The notes under the pieces were generated by a model, which saw nothing but the letters and a program-made list of their open reading frames with translations, searched no databases and had not been told where the DNA came from. Positions 13,555 through 27,500 of a stretch of DNA of 64,000 bases are shown here, in pieces. A program made the translations under genes and the position numbers. How positions within the stretch are numbered: position 1 is the first letter of the stretch; the number at the start of each line of letters is the position of its first letter. Source of the stretch: Apostichopus japonicus (Eukaryota; Echinodermata; Holothuroidea; Aspidochirotida; Stichopodidae); the NCBI RefSeq assembly GCF_037975245.1, contig NC_092582.1, positions 15,836,077-15,900,076 on the forward strand, written 5' to 3'.

Positions 13555-15461
13555 CGAGCCATATATATATACTGACGAAATATTCTAATTTATGTTATTT
13601 TCTTATCGTTTTCTTTATAGACATAATACATTAATTTATTTAATCTGAACAAAGAGCAACCATAGTAAAAGAATATTTGACTATAAGAAATCCAAGCTTG
13701 AAGTATCGCTCTTAGATATGTATAGGCTTTTGCCGATTCTCAATATCTCTACTATTGTAAGGTTTAACGATTGCGTAATCTATGACCATCTTTGACGGGT
13801 CATGCAAATTAGTTTACAATGTTTTTTCAACCATGAAGGTCATGTTCGCCTCGATTCCTGTGTTTGGTGGTTTTATAGCTTGATAACAATTCATCTTGGC
13901 AAATTAATGCCATCTTGTCTTCTTTAATGTGTATAAGGTTATCCGTTATTCAGCCTTAATGTCATGTCGTAAGTTCCCGTTTCAAAGGTTATGAGGTGAA
14001 ATTTATTATGAACCTCACATTATGTGTTGTGGGTCCATAGTGTCAGAAATCAAACTACCTATAGGCTACACACAGCAAGCACAATATAATCATTCACCCT
14101 AGTTTACTGCGTATATGAAAATGTATAAAAGGCGTTAACTTTAGAGAAGTATTTATAGTCCAGCTATCAAAATTCGATTCGATTTGATTCGTAGGTATAT
14201 TAAGGGGATGTAATCGGTAGAAAGAGGGACAACGGGAAAGGGAGGGAATGGGGCGGTAAAGGAAAGGGCAAAAGGGGGAGGGGGGGGGGTTGCTAAGGGA
14301 TTGTCAATTTTAAAGCAACCAAGTTTTTCATCTGAAACAGATGGGAAATAGTGCAACTATTTTCTGGACAGTACAACACAGCAAATGCAAAAATTAAATC
14401 GCCACTTCTCACAAAATATTTCTACCACACCACAAACCCACTGACGAGATGAAATAGGCGAAAGACATTTCGACTTGTACGGTGACATTTTAAGAAACTT
14501 AGATGAAACATTCATCATTAATAGTACCTGAAATATGAGTTGCTCAGTGCTTACATGATGGTATTTTAAAACACTGTATAAATTAATGTTTAATATTGGG
14601 TTTGGTAACGTTTGGACTTAATTCTTCCCCACCTCCTCGCATGGACAAAGCCAGAGGTACGTGTCCGGAGCCGGGGTGGATGGATGACTGGGACGAATGG
14701 GTCAGAGGTCATGTGCCTCCCCTAGCTAGTGTGTACTCCTTTGAGCAAACGAGAAGCACCCACTTTTGGTAACAAAAGTAGTCTACTATGAGGCCCCCCT
14801 CTATTTATCGTTAAAAATTGTCCTTGGTTTGAAGCATTGAACAAAAGTGCTCTGTTGTTGAAAATTAAGAACAATGTATTAATAAAATAGCCATTTTGTT
14901 GAAAACAAAAATCTTTCAAGTTATAGGCCCTACTGGCATTTCCCTGAGGATCATTTTTGCAGGTAATTTTATGGTTTACCAACCCTTCCCACCCCCACCC
15001 CTCACCCCACCACCACATTCATATCACGTCCCATTCTTCCCCTTCCCCTAGTTTGTGCTCCGCTTCACACAGATTGAATCATCTTCGTCGGCCCTGGCTT
15101 TGGACGAGAGCAGGTGTCTCTCGTCGGAGGAACGCCCATCTTCATTCTTACATCCGTGGGAAAAGTTTCTGTACAGCGTCCTCTCACAAATTTAAACACC
15201 TTGTCAGAACTACTTTGAATTTTTGTTTATGTTTTGGACAGTGGATGGGGAATTGTATATTTCTGTGACACCTCGAATAGATCGTGAAGTCGACTTGTCA
15301 ACACTGTGTAACTGCACGTTTGCAAATTGCTGTAAGCGCAACTTCAACATCAATCGTTAATGTGGCAAATGACGGTATACGGCTAGGCCAATAGTACTAG
15401 TAGTAGTATACTACAACTACTAGTGTAATACGACAGAAAACTAAAAGATTTCATCGCAAAA
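10598..15461. other. Divergent PRRX-SUCO intergenic region
   Basis: 4.9 kb between the two start codons, so both promoters and 5' UTRs should lie here. No TATA box or start site can be assigned from sequence. An (AT)n run at 13520 and a near-palindrome around TTGACAAGTTTGCTTGACAAG at 12794-12820. Confidence 0.7.
13520..13552. repeat. (AT)n microsatellite
   Basis: Uninterrupted alternating AT run in the PRRX-SUCO intergenic region. Confidence 0.95.
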
Positions 15462-15520
15462 ATGGAACTTCCACAACGGAGACGGAACGTGTCTTGGTTT
15501 CTTTGTATATGTATCATGTG
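15462..15520 (+). CDS. SUCO: SUCO exon 1 (start codon and signal peptide)
   Basis: ATG at 15462 opens a basic n-region (PQRRR) followed by the hydrophobic core WFLCICIM. Donor TG|GTACGT follows 15520 and leaves two nucleotides, which the T at 23711 completes to a Cys codon. Choice rests on signal-peptide shape, donor and phase; there is no transcript evidence. Confidence 0.68.
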
Positions 15521-18500
15521 GTACGTATGCATATATGTTTATCAAAAGAAGGAAGGGTTTTATTTTCTTTTAATAATAAAGCAATTAAAATAGTTAGGTC
15601 TAACCTTGACTATATTTAAAAATAAGTTATTCCCTTCAAAAAGTTTAATGCCTAACGAGTAACGTAGGCCCTTGACAAATACTTACCAAAAGTTTTCATC
15701 GGGAAATGGGTTCTTGAACGAAACGCGTAACATATGCCATCTGTCACTACAGTATGTCAGATTTACAGTTAGGTTAGCATAAATTATGAATGGGCCTTTG
15801 CCAGCACGCCATGTACAGTATTTCTCACGTCTTTAGCCTAGTTACTCTAACTTTAACATTAGTTTAACTTTAACTTAGGCTAATCTAGGCCTAGCCTAGG
15901 CTGTTTTGGTTTAGTTTCTATGGTTATGCATTATATTTTACCTGCCAACCCACTCTCCCAGTCACAGTGTTGAATTGTGTTAGTCTAAGTTGGGCTAGGT
16001 TCTACAAAATGCAGCCACAACTGCACAAGTGTTTAACAGGAACCAATCCAGTACGGCTAGGGCATTACAAGGGCATGACCCATTTCTACCTACTTCTCCA
16101 AAAACCTGTTACACAGTATTGTTACTAGTCCTGATTTTAAAGTTATTTCCTCTGGATGCAACGTCTCAAAAATTGTTTGCATCCTTTCAGGAAAACCTGC
16201 ATCCCTGAAGTCCTCCATGACAACATGCACTTTCAAATACCTCTACAGGAACACTTACTTATTTATAAAAAGCCCTCACAACATATTGGCTTGTGCCCAA
16301 GGGAAGTCTTTACTGGTAGATCTATAATATGCATGAAAATAGTCAGATGATGATATCAGTAACTGATACACAACAAATATAAAGGTTTACAGTTTTGTTC
16401 AAGGCCAAGGCCCTCTCACACGACTCTACAACTTAAAGGCATGGAAGACTCGCCCCAAACCGTGTGCAGCACTCTGCAAAAGTTAACTTTCCATTGCTTG
16501 CAAGTGACGTTTTCTTCTTGTCGCTACAAAATGCAGACAGTAATGAAACGTGATACCTTGTTATCTTTTATATAGACCTGATATGTCCACGCTGCTATGT
16601 ACACTGTGTTGTGGGTATTGACCGTAGCTGTATGTATTGACTGTACACTAGTGTCTAATTACCGACGGTACTGTAGCAAGCTCAGTGTGTATTTTCTGGG
16701 ATCGATGGTGGTACCTAACACTTCTGTTACACCTCATTTGAAACTAGGTCAGATTACCGGCATGAGACATTTCTTTGTGCGCAAGTCTTCACACCCTTTA
16801 ATCCCTGGTCATTGGTAACTTGTCACACCCACACACCAATGTGCACAATTCAATCAATCCCTCCTGGGGCACCACAGACCACCACTACCACATGTCCCGG
16901 GGTACTTCCCATAGGGTGTAGCCACAAACCAGTGCACACAACTATATTTACAAGTTACCTGGCAAGTTCCCATTTATACACCTGGGTGAAGATAAAGTGT
17001 CTTGCCCAAGGACACAACACAATGATCTGGCCAGGACTGGAACCTGTAATCCTTGCATCACAAGTCCACTGCCTTAACCACTTGACCACAACGCCCCCAA
17101 CAATAAAATGACAGTCAATTTCCGAAGTACCTGTACTAGGAAAATTTGCGTTAAACTGGTTACCATATGCTGGCTTAAACATCATGTAATGCATACTACT
17201 GTAGGGATGCGTCTGTGAAAATGTTAAACGCTATGCATATGCTGGGAAAGTCATTTTACTTTAGTAACTCTCAATGCAGAGAGAACAAACATCCTTTTCA
17301 AGTATCAGAGATGTTACTTTCCACAAACTGAATAAATTGTCTCAACTCATAACATTTTGTGATCTAAACAATGATTCAAATATTACATGATATTCTTAGA
17401 AACAATTCAATTACAACTTTGTACTATGTCAACAAGGCCTGACGTTATGAAATTTTGAGTGCACACATGATAGCCTATAGCACAAACTTCATGATCTCTA
17501 CACATAGGGGAAAGTAACGTTACAAGTTGTTGTTGTTCAACAAAATACTTCGGTGTTCATTGAACACTACAACAATATAAAGAATTTTTACAGACAATGG
17601 GTAAGGGACTATTAGCCAATTAGATCACAGGAAATTTGGATAAGCATCATTGACTATTTTAAGCATGAAAATCTCTGTAATGGAAATGTCGTTAACTCTG
17701 TACTTTGCAGTTGATTGTTATAATTAATTATCATAATTGCAATAAATTTCTTTTCAAACATATTCAGTTATCTGTAGGATTGAAAGAAATGTTGGTTCTT
17801 TTGAGAAGTTGTTGTGTTTTTTTTTTTAAAGAAAAACATATTCATTCAAATCTGTGTTTTGTTATGTTTTGCATAGGCCTAGTTGTGAGTCAGTGTGTCT
17901 ACTTGGGGTTTGTTTAAAAAAAAAAATAAGAATGCAATATGAAAGCCATATGAAGATTTTGCCTGCCTGGCTAGTTCATTGAGTCCTGGAAGCAGAATCT
18001 AGCATTTGTAACAATGCAGGTTATATTTTTTGTTTTATGTTTATCCATTTCAAGACTGTCTGGTGGAAAGGTATAATACCCAATACATTTCCTTAATTAG
18101 GCTTAAAGGCTAGGCCTAAATCAGAATAACAAATATAGTAGTAATGTGTTAAGTGTCCATCTTGACATATGTCACAAAGTTGCCCAATTTTCTTCAGATC
18201 TGCGCAATCAAGGTCATACCAGAAGTGCACGACAACATTAGCTCTCATCTCCATAGTAACCATTGTCATGTGTGTCAATAGCGACACACAGTGCTGCAAT
18301 TTTCAGCTTTGTTTTGAATTTAAACGTTTGATTGGATCCTAAGTTTTAACGCTGTTGGTACCGAGTATCAGAAAACTACACATTCAGTATATTTGTTGTG
18401 TACTTCACCTGTTTATCCTATACAAAGAGGTCATCACATGAGAAGAAATTCTCCATTGAATGCAATATTAACAACTCTTTCACTTGTTCTATTGAGTATA

Positions 18501-21500
18501 ACTTACTGTACTTGTGTATAGCCTTCCTCCCAAACTCAACTGATTTGTAGCTTTTGAAAAAAAACCACAAAGTTTCAGGGGTCTTTTCCCCCTTGACCCC
18601 TACCGGGGCTCCATGGTGAGCCCCTGGATTCTCTGCACCGACATGCCTAAAATGTCCAAGTGTTGCTATCATTTTTTACTGTGCCCACTTTCCCCGCCCC
18701 CACCTCCAAAATGTCTAGTGATGCCTGTGTAGCACCCCTAATATTTCCCAATAGTAGTGTCTATAGTTTTGTCCCCCTTTTTAATATACCCTTCCCCTTC
18801 ACTTTTATTTTTTCCATTTTCCTTTTAACTAATTGTGGTATTTTCTGGTAACACTCACACCTGCTAGAAGGACCATTAAGCCCCTGTGTGGTCTGGTTCC
18901 ACATTAAGGTTACTCCAAGGTTACACTAAGCTAGTGACCACTTATCTGTCATTCCCTACATTAAAAGACCAGGCCTTGCCTTATTTCTCCCTTAAGTGTA
19001 GTAAGTATGTTCACACTCTTTGGAATCTCTGGTGGAGTAAGTTAAAGATGTGGGAAGACAGTTTGTCTACTTCCTGGAGTATTGGTAGCCAGTCTAAGTA
19101 AAATCTTGTCTGGTAGGGTGGGATAACAACCTTCCCTTTGTTCAAAGAATGGCTTAAAACAGCTAAGTTTGCAAGCGACTCTACCATTCACCAAGACACT
19201 CCAAGCTGCCATGCACCTGGCTGTACCAAACTGTTCCAGTTTCATTAGAAATTAATTCCATTAATTTCTACACAGGTAAGAGTTCATCTTTTGACTTTGC
19301 CCCAGACCCCTCAGTAGCTTGTTCATTTTCATTGTGCATACATAGTGTATTTTACTTGCAAATGTATTCATGTTAGTTCTGTGCTGGCAATGTGCACACA
19401 GAATATTTAGCAGCCCTCATTAAGTGTAATTGTGTTGTATTTACTATTTACTACATTTATCCTGTGATGGCTACATGCACACAGACTGTAATTATTATGT
19501 TGTTCCTGTGATGGCTACATGCACACAGACTTAAGTTATTAATTAAACGTTTTGTACCTGTAATGGCTATAGAGAGCCTACAGGTAAGATCATTATTATT
19601 GTTATCCGTTGCTTTATAGTATGTTTATAAGGTTGATTATGGCACTTATAATGCCCTCAACCTTTGCCATCTTGTGTATTGTTATGATCTAACCTGCATT
19701 GAGTTAATGTAAGAGTATTGAAAGTACTTAGGTTATTTGGTCTAGCGAGAATCCACATTTGGTATATTTATTTAGTTATTATGTACTCTTGCGATACGTC
19801 TAGCATTACCCGTTACTGTGATGTACTCATATTCGTATCTAGTTGTACTCAGTTTCCGCTATTTGAGCTATGTTTAGATCCCATGGTGCAATGTTACACT
19901 TTTACTAGTTGCCATGGTGATAGGAATAGCTGAACTTCTGTTAACCGTTATATTGAATCAATCGTTGTATCAATATGTTAGTAGGCATATTGACTATTTT
20001 GTGAACCGAGACACTATTGTAGTTTTGTTGTTGTTTACTAGAATATTAGAGTATTGGCATGTATTTAGCCCTGTGAGTCACCCTTCACTGGTACAGACTC
20101 CATCTGACCAGATATTTACAGCAGATAAGCTAGGTGACATAGTCTCCGTTTTATAGCCTGCTCTTAGTCCCAGGGGACGCTTAGGTACCTGCAGCCTAAC
20201 AAGAGGTGTCAGTTGCCATGGCAACCTGTGGTCTAAGCTAGTAAGAGGTGCATGGGTTGAAGTACATAGTTAGTATACTACTGTTGTTGCTATTATTACT
20301 AGCTGAGGGATTTCCCCGGTAGTACATTATTTATACTTGCAGACTTCACGTAAGTCATAGAGGTTGTAATGATTTTAGAGTTAATCACTTGCCTCTATTT
20401 GGATATTGTTCATGGTGGAATTAGAGCAACCAGCTTCTAGTTATATATTGTTAACCTACGACATTCCTAGTTTATACTGCTATGCCGAATAGGGATAGAC
20501 AGTTTCACTTATTTATGGAGCACTGTGTTATTGCTGTATGAGTAACATAGGCAAGTTGTTGTATGTTTAGCATCCAGTTGTGTATAAGTGTCTACGTCTC
20601 GAAGGTTCACTTTATTTTTAATACTTTATAGTTTACTTGTTGTCATGCCGACCAGGCATGATGAGTGCATCATATATTTCACTCTTTATTAGGTGATCAG
20701 GTTGACATTTGCTTATACTATTTCTTTATTGTTGTGTCACCCTTACTGATTATCTTTGTTGTATATTATCGCATATTTTCATACTTATTTTAATTACTTA
20801 GTAATTGTTTGATTACTGTGGGAGATTGTTAATCCCCTTGCCCTTTGTTTGGTTTATTTTTATTGTGTTGGCAATGCATGGTGACCATTCACCAAGACAC
20901 TCCAAGCTGCCATGCACCTGGCTGTACCAAACTGTTCCAGTTTCATTAGAAATTAATTCCATTAATTTCTACACAGCTTTTATACATGTAGAACTTTGAT
21001 GTAGTTTCACCTATCCGAGAGACCGTAATTATAGATGTCCTTATAGACGGCTATCTTAGACGCCGGAACCCCCACTCCTGGTCTGGGTAACCAAGGACGC
21101 ATGATGCACCCCCACTAATAGACGTTATTCGTGGACTGAGGGACCAACCATTATGCAGTAATACATACTAGATGAGATGAGCGACTCCCGAGTTATTAGT
21201 TTAGTAGGCCATTAGAATGTTAGGCCATGATGAATGTCATGTTTTAATCGTGTTTTAACTTACTTGTATTTCATACATTTTCATTTTGCATATCGTAATC
21301 TCTCTTTTATCGTATGGTGAATACATATTTACCCTGCAGATTACGATAGATTATTGCGTTTGTCCTCATTTTTGGTTCCTTGCTGAAAGCAAAGGAACCT
21401 ATGTATTCAGGTTGGTGTGTGTGTGTGTGTGTGTGTGTGTGTGACGCTTAAGCTTGTATGCACGATAACTCAACAAGGGATTGACTGATCATGATCAAAC

Positions 21501-24500
21501 TTGGTGGGTGGGTGGCCCATAGTGAGTAGATGAACCCTATTGTTTTTGGTGCCCACAAAGGTCACCAAAGGTCAGTTATGGTCCAAAAACCCAAAATACT
21601 AAAACTGCAATAACTCCCAGTGCCAATGTGCGACAAGGTTGATATTTAGGGACAAGTTGCAAATGGTATAGGGGAATATTTTCAAATTTAACGGTCATGT
21701 GATCCGAGGTCACCAAAGGTCAATTAATGATAAAAAACTAGTATTTTTGCGATAACTTGAGAATGAATTGTCCGTTAGGGTTGGGAGTTGCTTCAATTTA
21801 ATCCAATTGTCGACCCGCATCTGGGTGACCCTTGACCTCAATTTGACCTCTGGTGACCTTTTCATGTTTTGGGGATTTTTACAGTTTCGATGCTATTTTC
21901 AGATGTCAAAGGTACCTTCTGATCATAAATGTCAATGGGTTGACCCCCGTGTGACCTTCGTGTGCGGAGTTATACAAGGTCAAAGTTAATTTTCAGACAT
22001 TTAATGCAATAACTCTCAGTTCCAAGGTGTGACACGGTTGATATTTTGGGACAAGTTGCAAATGGTATAGGGGAATATTCTCAAACTTAACGGTCATGTG
22101 ATCCGAGGTCACCAAAGGTCAATTAATGATAAAAAACTAGTATTTTTGCGATAACTTGAGAACGAATTGTCCGTTAGGGTTGGGAGTTGCTTCAATTTAA
22201 TCCAATTGTCGACCCGCATCTGGGTGACCCTTGACCTCAATTTGACCTCTGGTGACCTTTTCATGTTTTGGGGATTTTTACAGTTTCGATGCTATTTTCA
22301 GATGTCAAAGGTACCTTCTGATCATAAATGTCAATGGGTTGACCCCCGTGTGACCTTCGTGTGCGGAGTTATACGAGGTCAAAGTTAATTTTCAGACATT
22401 TAATGCAATAACTCTCAGTTCCAAGGTGTGACACGGTTGATATTTTGGGACAAGTTGCAAATGGTATAGGGGAATATTTTCAAACTTAACGGTCATGTGA
22501 TCCGAGGTCACCAAAAATGTCAAAGGTACCTTCTGATCATAAATGTCAATAGGTTGACCCCCGTGTGACCTTCGTGTGCGAAGTTATACGAGGTCAAAGT
22601 TAAAAAATATTAATGAGGTCACGGGTCAAACGTGAAAAACTCCCAAGTTGCAATAACTTGGCTACTATTTATTGGAATTTCGTCAAACTTGGTATGATGA
22701 TATTGGTCGATAGTCTCCACACACTGATGTGTGTTGCAATTGATATCATGCATGTTTATAAGGGGGGGGGGGGGGGGCCTAGCATTATTTCGTTATGAAA
22801 AGTTTGTATGCACAATAACTCAACAAGGGAATGACCAATCATTACCATACTTGGTGAGTGGGTGGCCAATAGTAAGTAGATTAACCCTGTTGATTTGGTG
22901 CTCATATCATGAATATTAATGAGGTCATGGGGTCAAACGTGAAATACTCCAAATTGCAATTACTTGGCTACTATTACTAATGGGAATTTCGTCAAACTTG
23001 GTATGATGATAATGGTAGATAGTCTTCACACACTGATGTGTGTTGCAATTGATATCAGGGCTTAGCATTACTTTGGCAACAAAATTTTGTGAGCATAAAT
23101 TACTGTTGTTGTATTAGGGCTTTGTTAGAAATTTCCCTATGAATGGAACTAATGAACAGCAGCAAGGAACCATGAAATGTTTTCATTCTGGTTAATATAC
23201 CGTGTCATTATATCTTCTCAAAGGCAGGCGACTCATCACAGATTTGAACCCCGCTTCCCTTGATCTAATGTATCTCGTGGTTGCGTAACCAGCACATATT
23301 TAGTCAAAAAGCTAAGTGCTACACCTTGTTGCTTTTTCTTGCTTTTCCTGTCATTTTCTGTTGTATTTCATTTGCGAGCTTAAGGGTGAACTTATACATT
23401 AAGATGCAATTACAGTATAATGCAAATTGATTAAATTTTGTGGTATTAGCCCAAAATTTTAGCATGCTTTAAGTGGTTAGACAGTTAACGAAAGTATCTG
23501 CTTGGAGGATCAGACCTTCCAGGTTTATTCACAGACATTGAGAAGTACTTCACTTGGAAAGTTTAAAGTCTCAGTGAGGAAGAATGTTAAAGCTTGCTAA
23601 ACTTGTTTGCACAGATTTATGTAACAATTTTGCGATTTGGGGCAGAGTACATTTTAGTTATTGTGATAGCACATTTCATTCCCATTTTTTTCTCTCTTTT
23701 AATTCATCAGTGCCAGTTCTGTCTACAGTAAAGACACAGACACACCAATGGATGCTCAAGATCACTCCAAACCTCAAGGAAGTGATGAAAATAAATCTAA
23801 CTCTTATCAGATAGTGCAGGTTAGTATTGATATGATTTTATTGACAACTCTCTCAAGATTGGCCCAAAATTTAAGCATGCTAGAAATTAATATTAAAAAA
23901 ATAAAAGAAAAAAGGCTTTCCTGGAGGTAAGTCATTGTTCCAGAATGTTTAAAGTTTTTTAAAATAATTATATGTCATCAGAGTGGCAGTTAAATCCTTA
24001 TAATTTAAGTTACATATAACTCTTATAAGTTACATCTTATATAACTCTTATAAGTTACATATACTCTTATAAAAGTGACAATCATTCAATAAAGCTGTCC
24101 GATCCAAAGATTGCAGAGTTTCACTCCTAATTTAATACCTGACAAAGAAAATTTCACCAGGTTAAACTTTGAATATGATGATGAACTTATATCTACTGTA
24201 GATGCATAGCTTTGTGACTTTATTAAACATTTTATCGCCCTACTATTAAAAGAGACTTTTGTACTACAGTATGTGATGACATGGCCTCACTAAGGAGATT
24301 TTTGACGATATATTTGTGATGGGATACAACCAACTTTTTTCGGTTTATATATTTGACTGGTCTCTGTTACATAAAAAACTATATACTGTATACCAGAAGA
24401 CTCGCAAAATATATGCAGTTTGTTAAAAAAAAACAGTAATATTTAGCGAATATTTGGTTTAGTTGTCTCTCACATATAACTGTATTAGGTAGGAGTCTGT

Positions 24501-27500
24501 AACAATGTTTGTTTACGTGGTCTGCATCTGTTACAAGTCAAACCTCATCCTCATAACATACATGTCTATATATGGTGAAGATGTATGAATATGTCACTTC
24601 AAGATAAAGAGCGTCAAATCTTCTGCCACCAGAGAATATTTCCCTTTTAACTACTTGACAGGGTCAACAATCGTCAATATTAATACAGGTAGTCTCACTG
24701 CAGATCATAGCAATGTCCTTTAACTGCAATTCACCCTAAATTTATGTTATGCCCAGTGCTATGTTTATGACCAGCACTACTGTACGGTAGACTGGATACT
24801 GGAAGTCAGGCATTAGAAACAGATTAAACCTGGCATATATATATATATGGGAGGGTCATGGACTCATGGGGTTCGAGTCCAGGTCAGCTAAAGTAAGATG
24901 GGTGAACGTTGCATGCATGAGAAAGCCATGGTCCCCCTCTCCCCACCCCAATCTTAATTGGTCTTCCAAATTGTTAAAAAGAAGAGGGGGAAAAAACCCA
25001 GAATGATATAAAACTGACAACTGGATAGCAACCAGTAATAAGCCGTGCACATGTAGCAGCTAGCATTCGTATTAAACATAACCAAATGTGGTAACTTCCT
25101 TCTAAGCTGATATGTTGCTCTAGAGAACATAATCTGTACTTAAGTAACATATATACAGTATCTGTAGGTTTACCTATGGATGTTGTAAGTTATATGCTAG
25201 ACAAGTACTGGTATTATATTAAGGTAGTACACAGGTTACTGTAATCATAGTTCAATGAATAAACAGCTCTAGATGGAATATGTTTATGAAAACCAGCTCA
25301 TATGATCACTTCAGATTGTAGAGAAAGGTTAATTTGGATTTGGTTGTGAGAAGAGATAAAGTTGGGAACAAAGTTTTGCCATGCTTGATCATCAAACTTT
25401 GATAAACATGCACAGTATCTTATGCTGGTACAAGCAGTTTTTTAATTTCCAGCATAGCGTCCACACAGTTAACTGTATCTAGTTGCAAAGAGGAAGATAT
25501 TTCTTACTTAATTAATTTCTGTGAGGAGACACTGGCAAGGAGACACAAATGATATGCAAAAGCCGTGCAGTCGAGACTTAATCATTGAACTGAAATTGTC
25601 AGTACTTATTGAAATAGTACAAAAATCAGTACTATAAGCAATGCAGAAAGGTTCGTTGAGTACAGTGTACACATCTACTGTAGACGAAAGCAATGCTTCT
25701 TCATTCCAGAAGTCCACAATAATCATAAGAAGTCCATAATAATCAATAAAAATTTTGTTGGTTTTGTGAAAAGATAAGAAAAATACTGATAGTCCTACCA
25801 ACATTTGCCTATTTAAAACCTTTATCTCTAGTATATATGTCATGAATGTTGCTGTAATGTTACACAATATTTTGTCAGCTTGCGTTTGCTGTGTGTTTGC
25901 TATGTATAGCAGGAGAAAAAGAAAGAGATTAACATGTGACAAATGTAAGTAAACACTTTGTCAGCGAGATGGAAATTCCTGCATTTTTTGCCGTCACAAA
26001 TGTTGATGTGGAAATTGTGAGTTCGGACATAATGCCACGAGGGCATATGGGACACAAAGGGTGACAACTTAACAGCTGTTGTACCTAGAGTAGATGTAAC
26101 AAGACACCATGATTCAGTAACATTAGAAGGTTTGCATCGTACTGTATTGAGATTGTCTCAGAATCTGAGTGGCTTATTCACCGTGTACAGTAATCAATGA
26201 ACCCTCAATCCCATCCTTTGCAGTATTTTTTCTTTAAAGGGAGACACAAACCCAACCATGTTCTTTAAGTCATATGTGACAGAGATCTTTATTGAAAAAT
26301 AAATTTAACAAACGGCTAAAACAAATCTTGCTCTCTTTGGGAGATATCCTACTGTATGTACAATCGTGTCGTCAAACTGTCATTTTGTTAATCTGTGATG
26401 TCATAGTGCCACGTAGTTCTGAAACCCTATACGTTCTGTTTTTCTTTTCACATTTTCAAACTAGTATGTTAAATATTCAGCACTGTTGAAACTGTTGCAA
26501 CCCACACCATCAATAAGGAGGTCTTGTCAAGAGCTGCAATAATTTGAATTCAGCTAATTTGCAAACCCATCTCCGTTACAGAATATAAACGTTTAGAGTA
26601 TCAAATGAAGTGAGAAAAAACAAAAAAATTAAAGTTTTAAGTACGTTTGCGTTGATGAAGCCATATTGAGATCTTCAGCCTTGTGTGTCAAGGAACGTTA
26701 AAGCTGTTATAATATATGGAATTAGTTAGATTACTTAGCTGTTTTTTGGGAAGTTATTCATGATGGGTTAATGTAATGTTCATCTCTATCACATCTAGAC
26801 TAATTTTGATGGTTGATTGTGTTTCAGTTATTACGCACACCTTTCTGTACATAATTGCACGTTAGTAATGAGGAATGAGAGCCCTCTGAAACCAAAACCG
26901 TTGAAATTATGACATGGAATATGATCGAGGCTAATACTGTACATGTGTAAAGACTGTCCAACCAATGTAAATCTAGCTCAAGTACATGGAATGGTCCACT
27001 TGACATTTAACTGTACCTAGATACAGAACGTGGCATTATGTATTTTTTAATAGAACTGTATGTATTATTTTAGTGCCATAGAACTTACGACATTGTGAAT
27101 TTTTTTGCAGTATTTACAGAGCCACAGTATTGTGACTTGCCCAGAGTTCCATTTGAACAGTTGTGGGTTGGTCGGTTCGTGGCGAGATTTGAGACTTTAC
27201 CGCCCAGTCTGAAGTTCTCTTGCAAGTCAAACAACCAGATGTAATTTCCCCCAAATTACTGTACCACTCAAAATAATTCGTCGTATCCAGACAAAAAGCA
27301 ACAACAGCAAACTTTGTTTCGAGTAGTGTTCACATATTTACATAGCCCAATGTTAGATTTGAAGTGAGGATTCGAATGATGCGGGATTGCATTGCTTTAC
27401 CCTTCAAAATTCTTTATCATTGCCACAGTCAAGGATGTGAGTAATTCTAGGTTTTGACTGATTATCTGATAAACATTCTAAGATACATCTCATATATAAC

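Larger units (their letters stand above)
15521..23710 (+). other. SUCO intron 1
   Basis: 8.2 kb. It holds the TTAA MITE (16437), the SINE (16860), the 93-bp repeat pair (19183, 20884) and the 399-bp-unit repeat (21374-23171). A twofold GTGATGGCTACATGCACACA motif lies at 19463-19529. The rest is unassigned. Confidence 0.7.

Noticed and set aside
19183-20976. LTR retrotransposon
   Set aside because: Repeats of 93 bp without TG/CA ends, target duplication or ORF; left as unexplained direct repeats.
21768-22388. Two nearly identical 73-codon ORFs
   Set aside because: The same frame in successive 399-bp repeat units; no coding signal.
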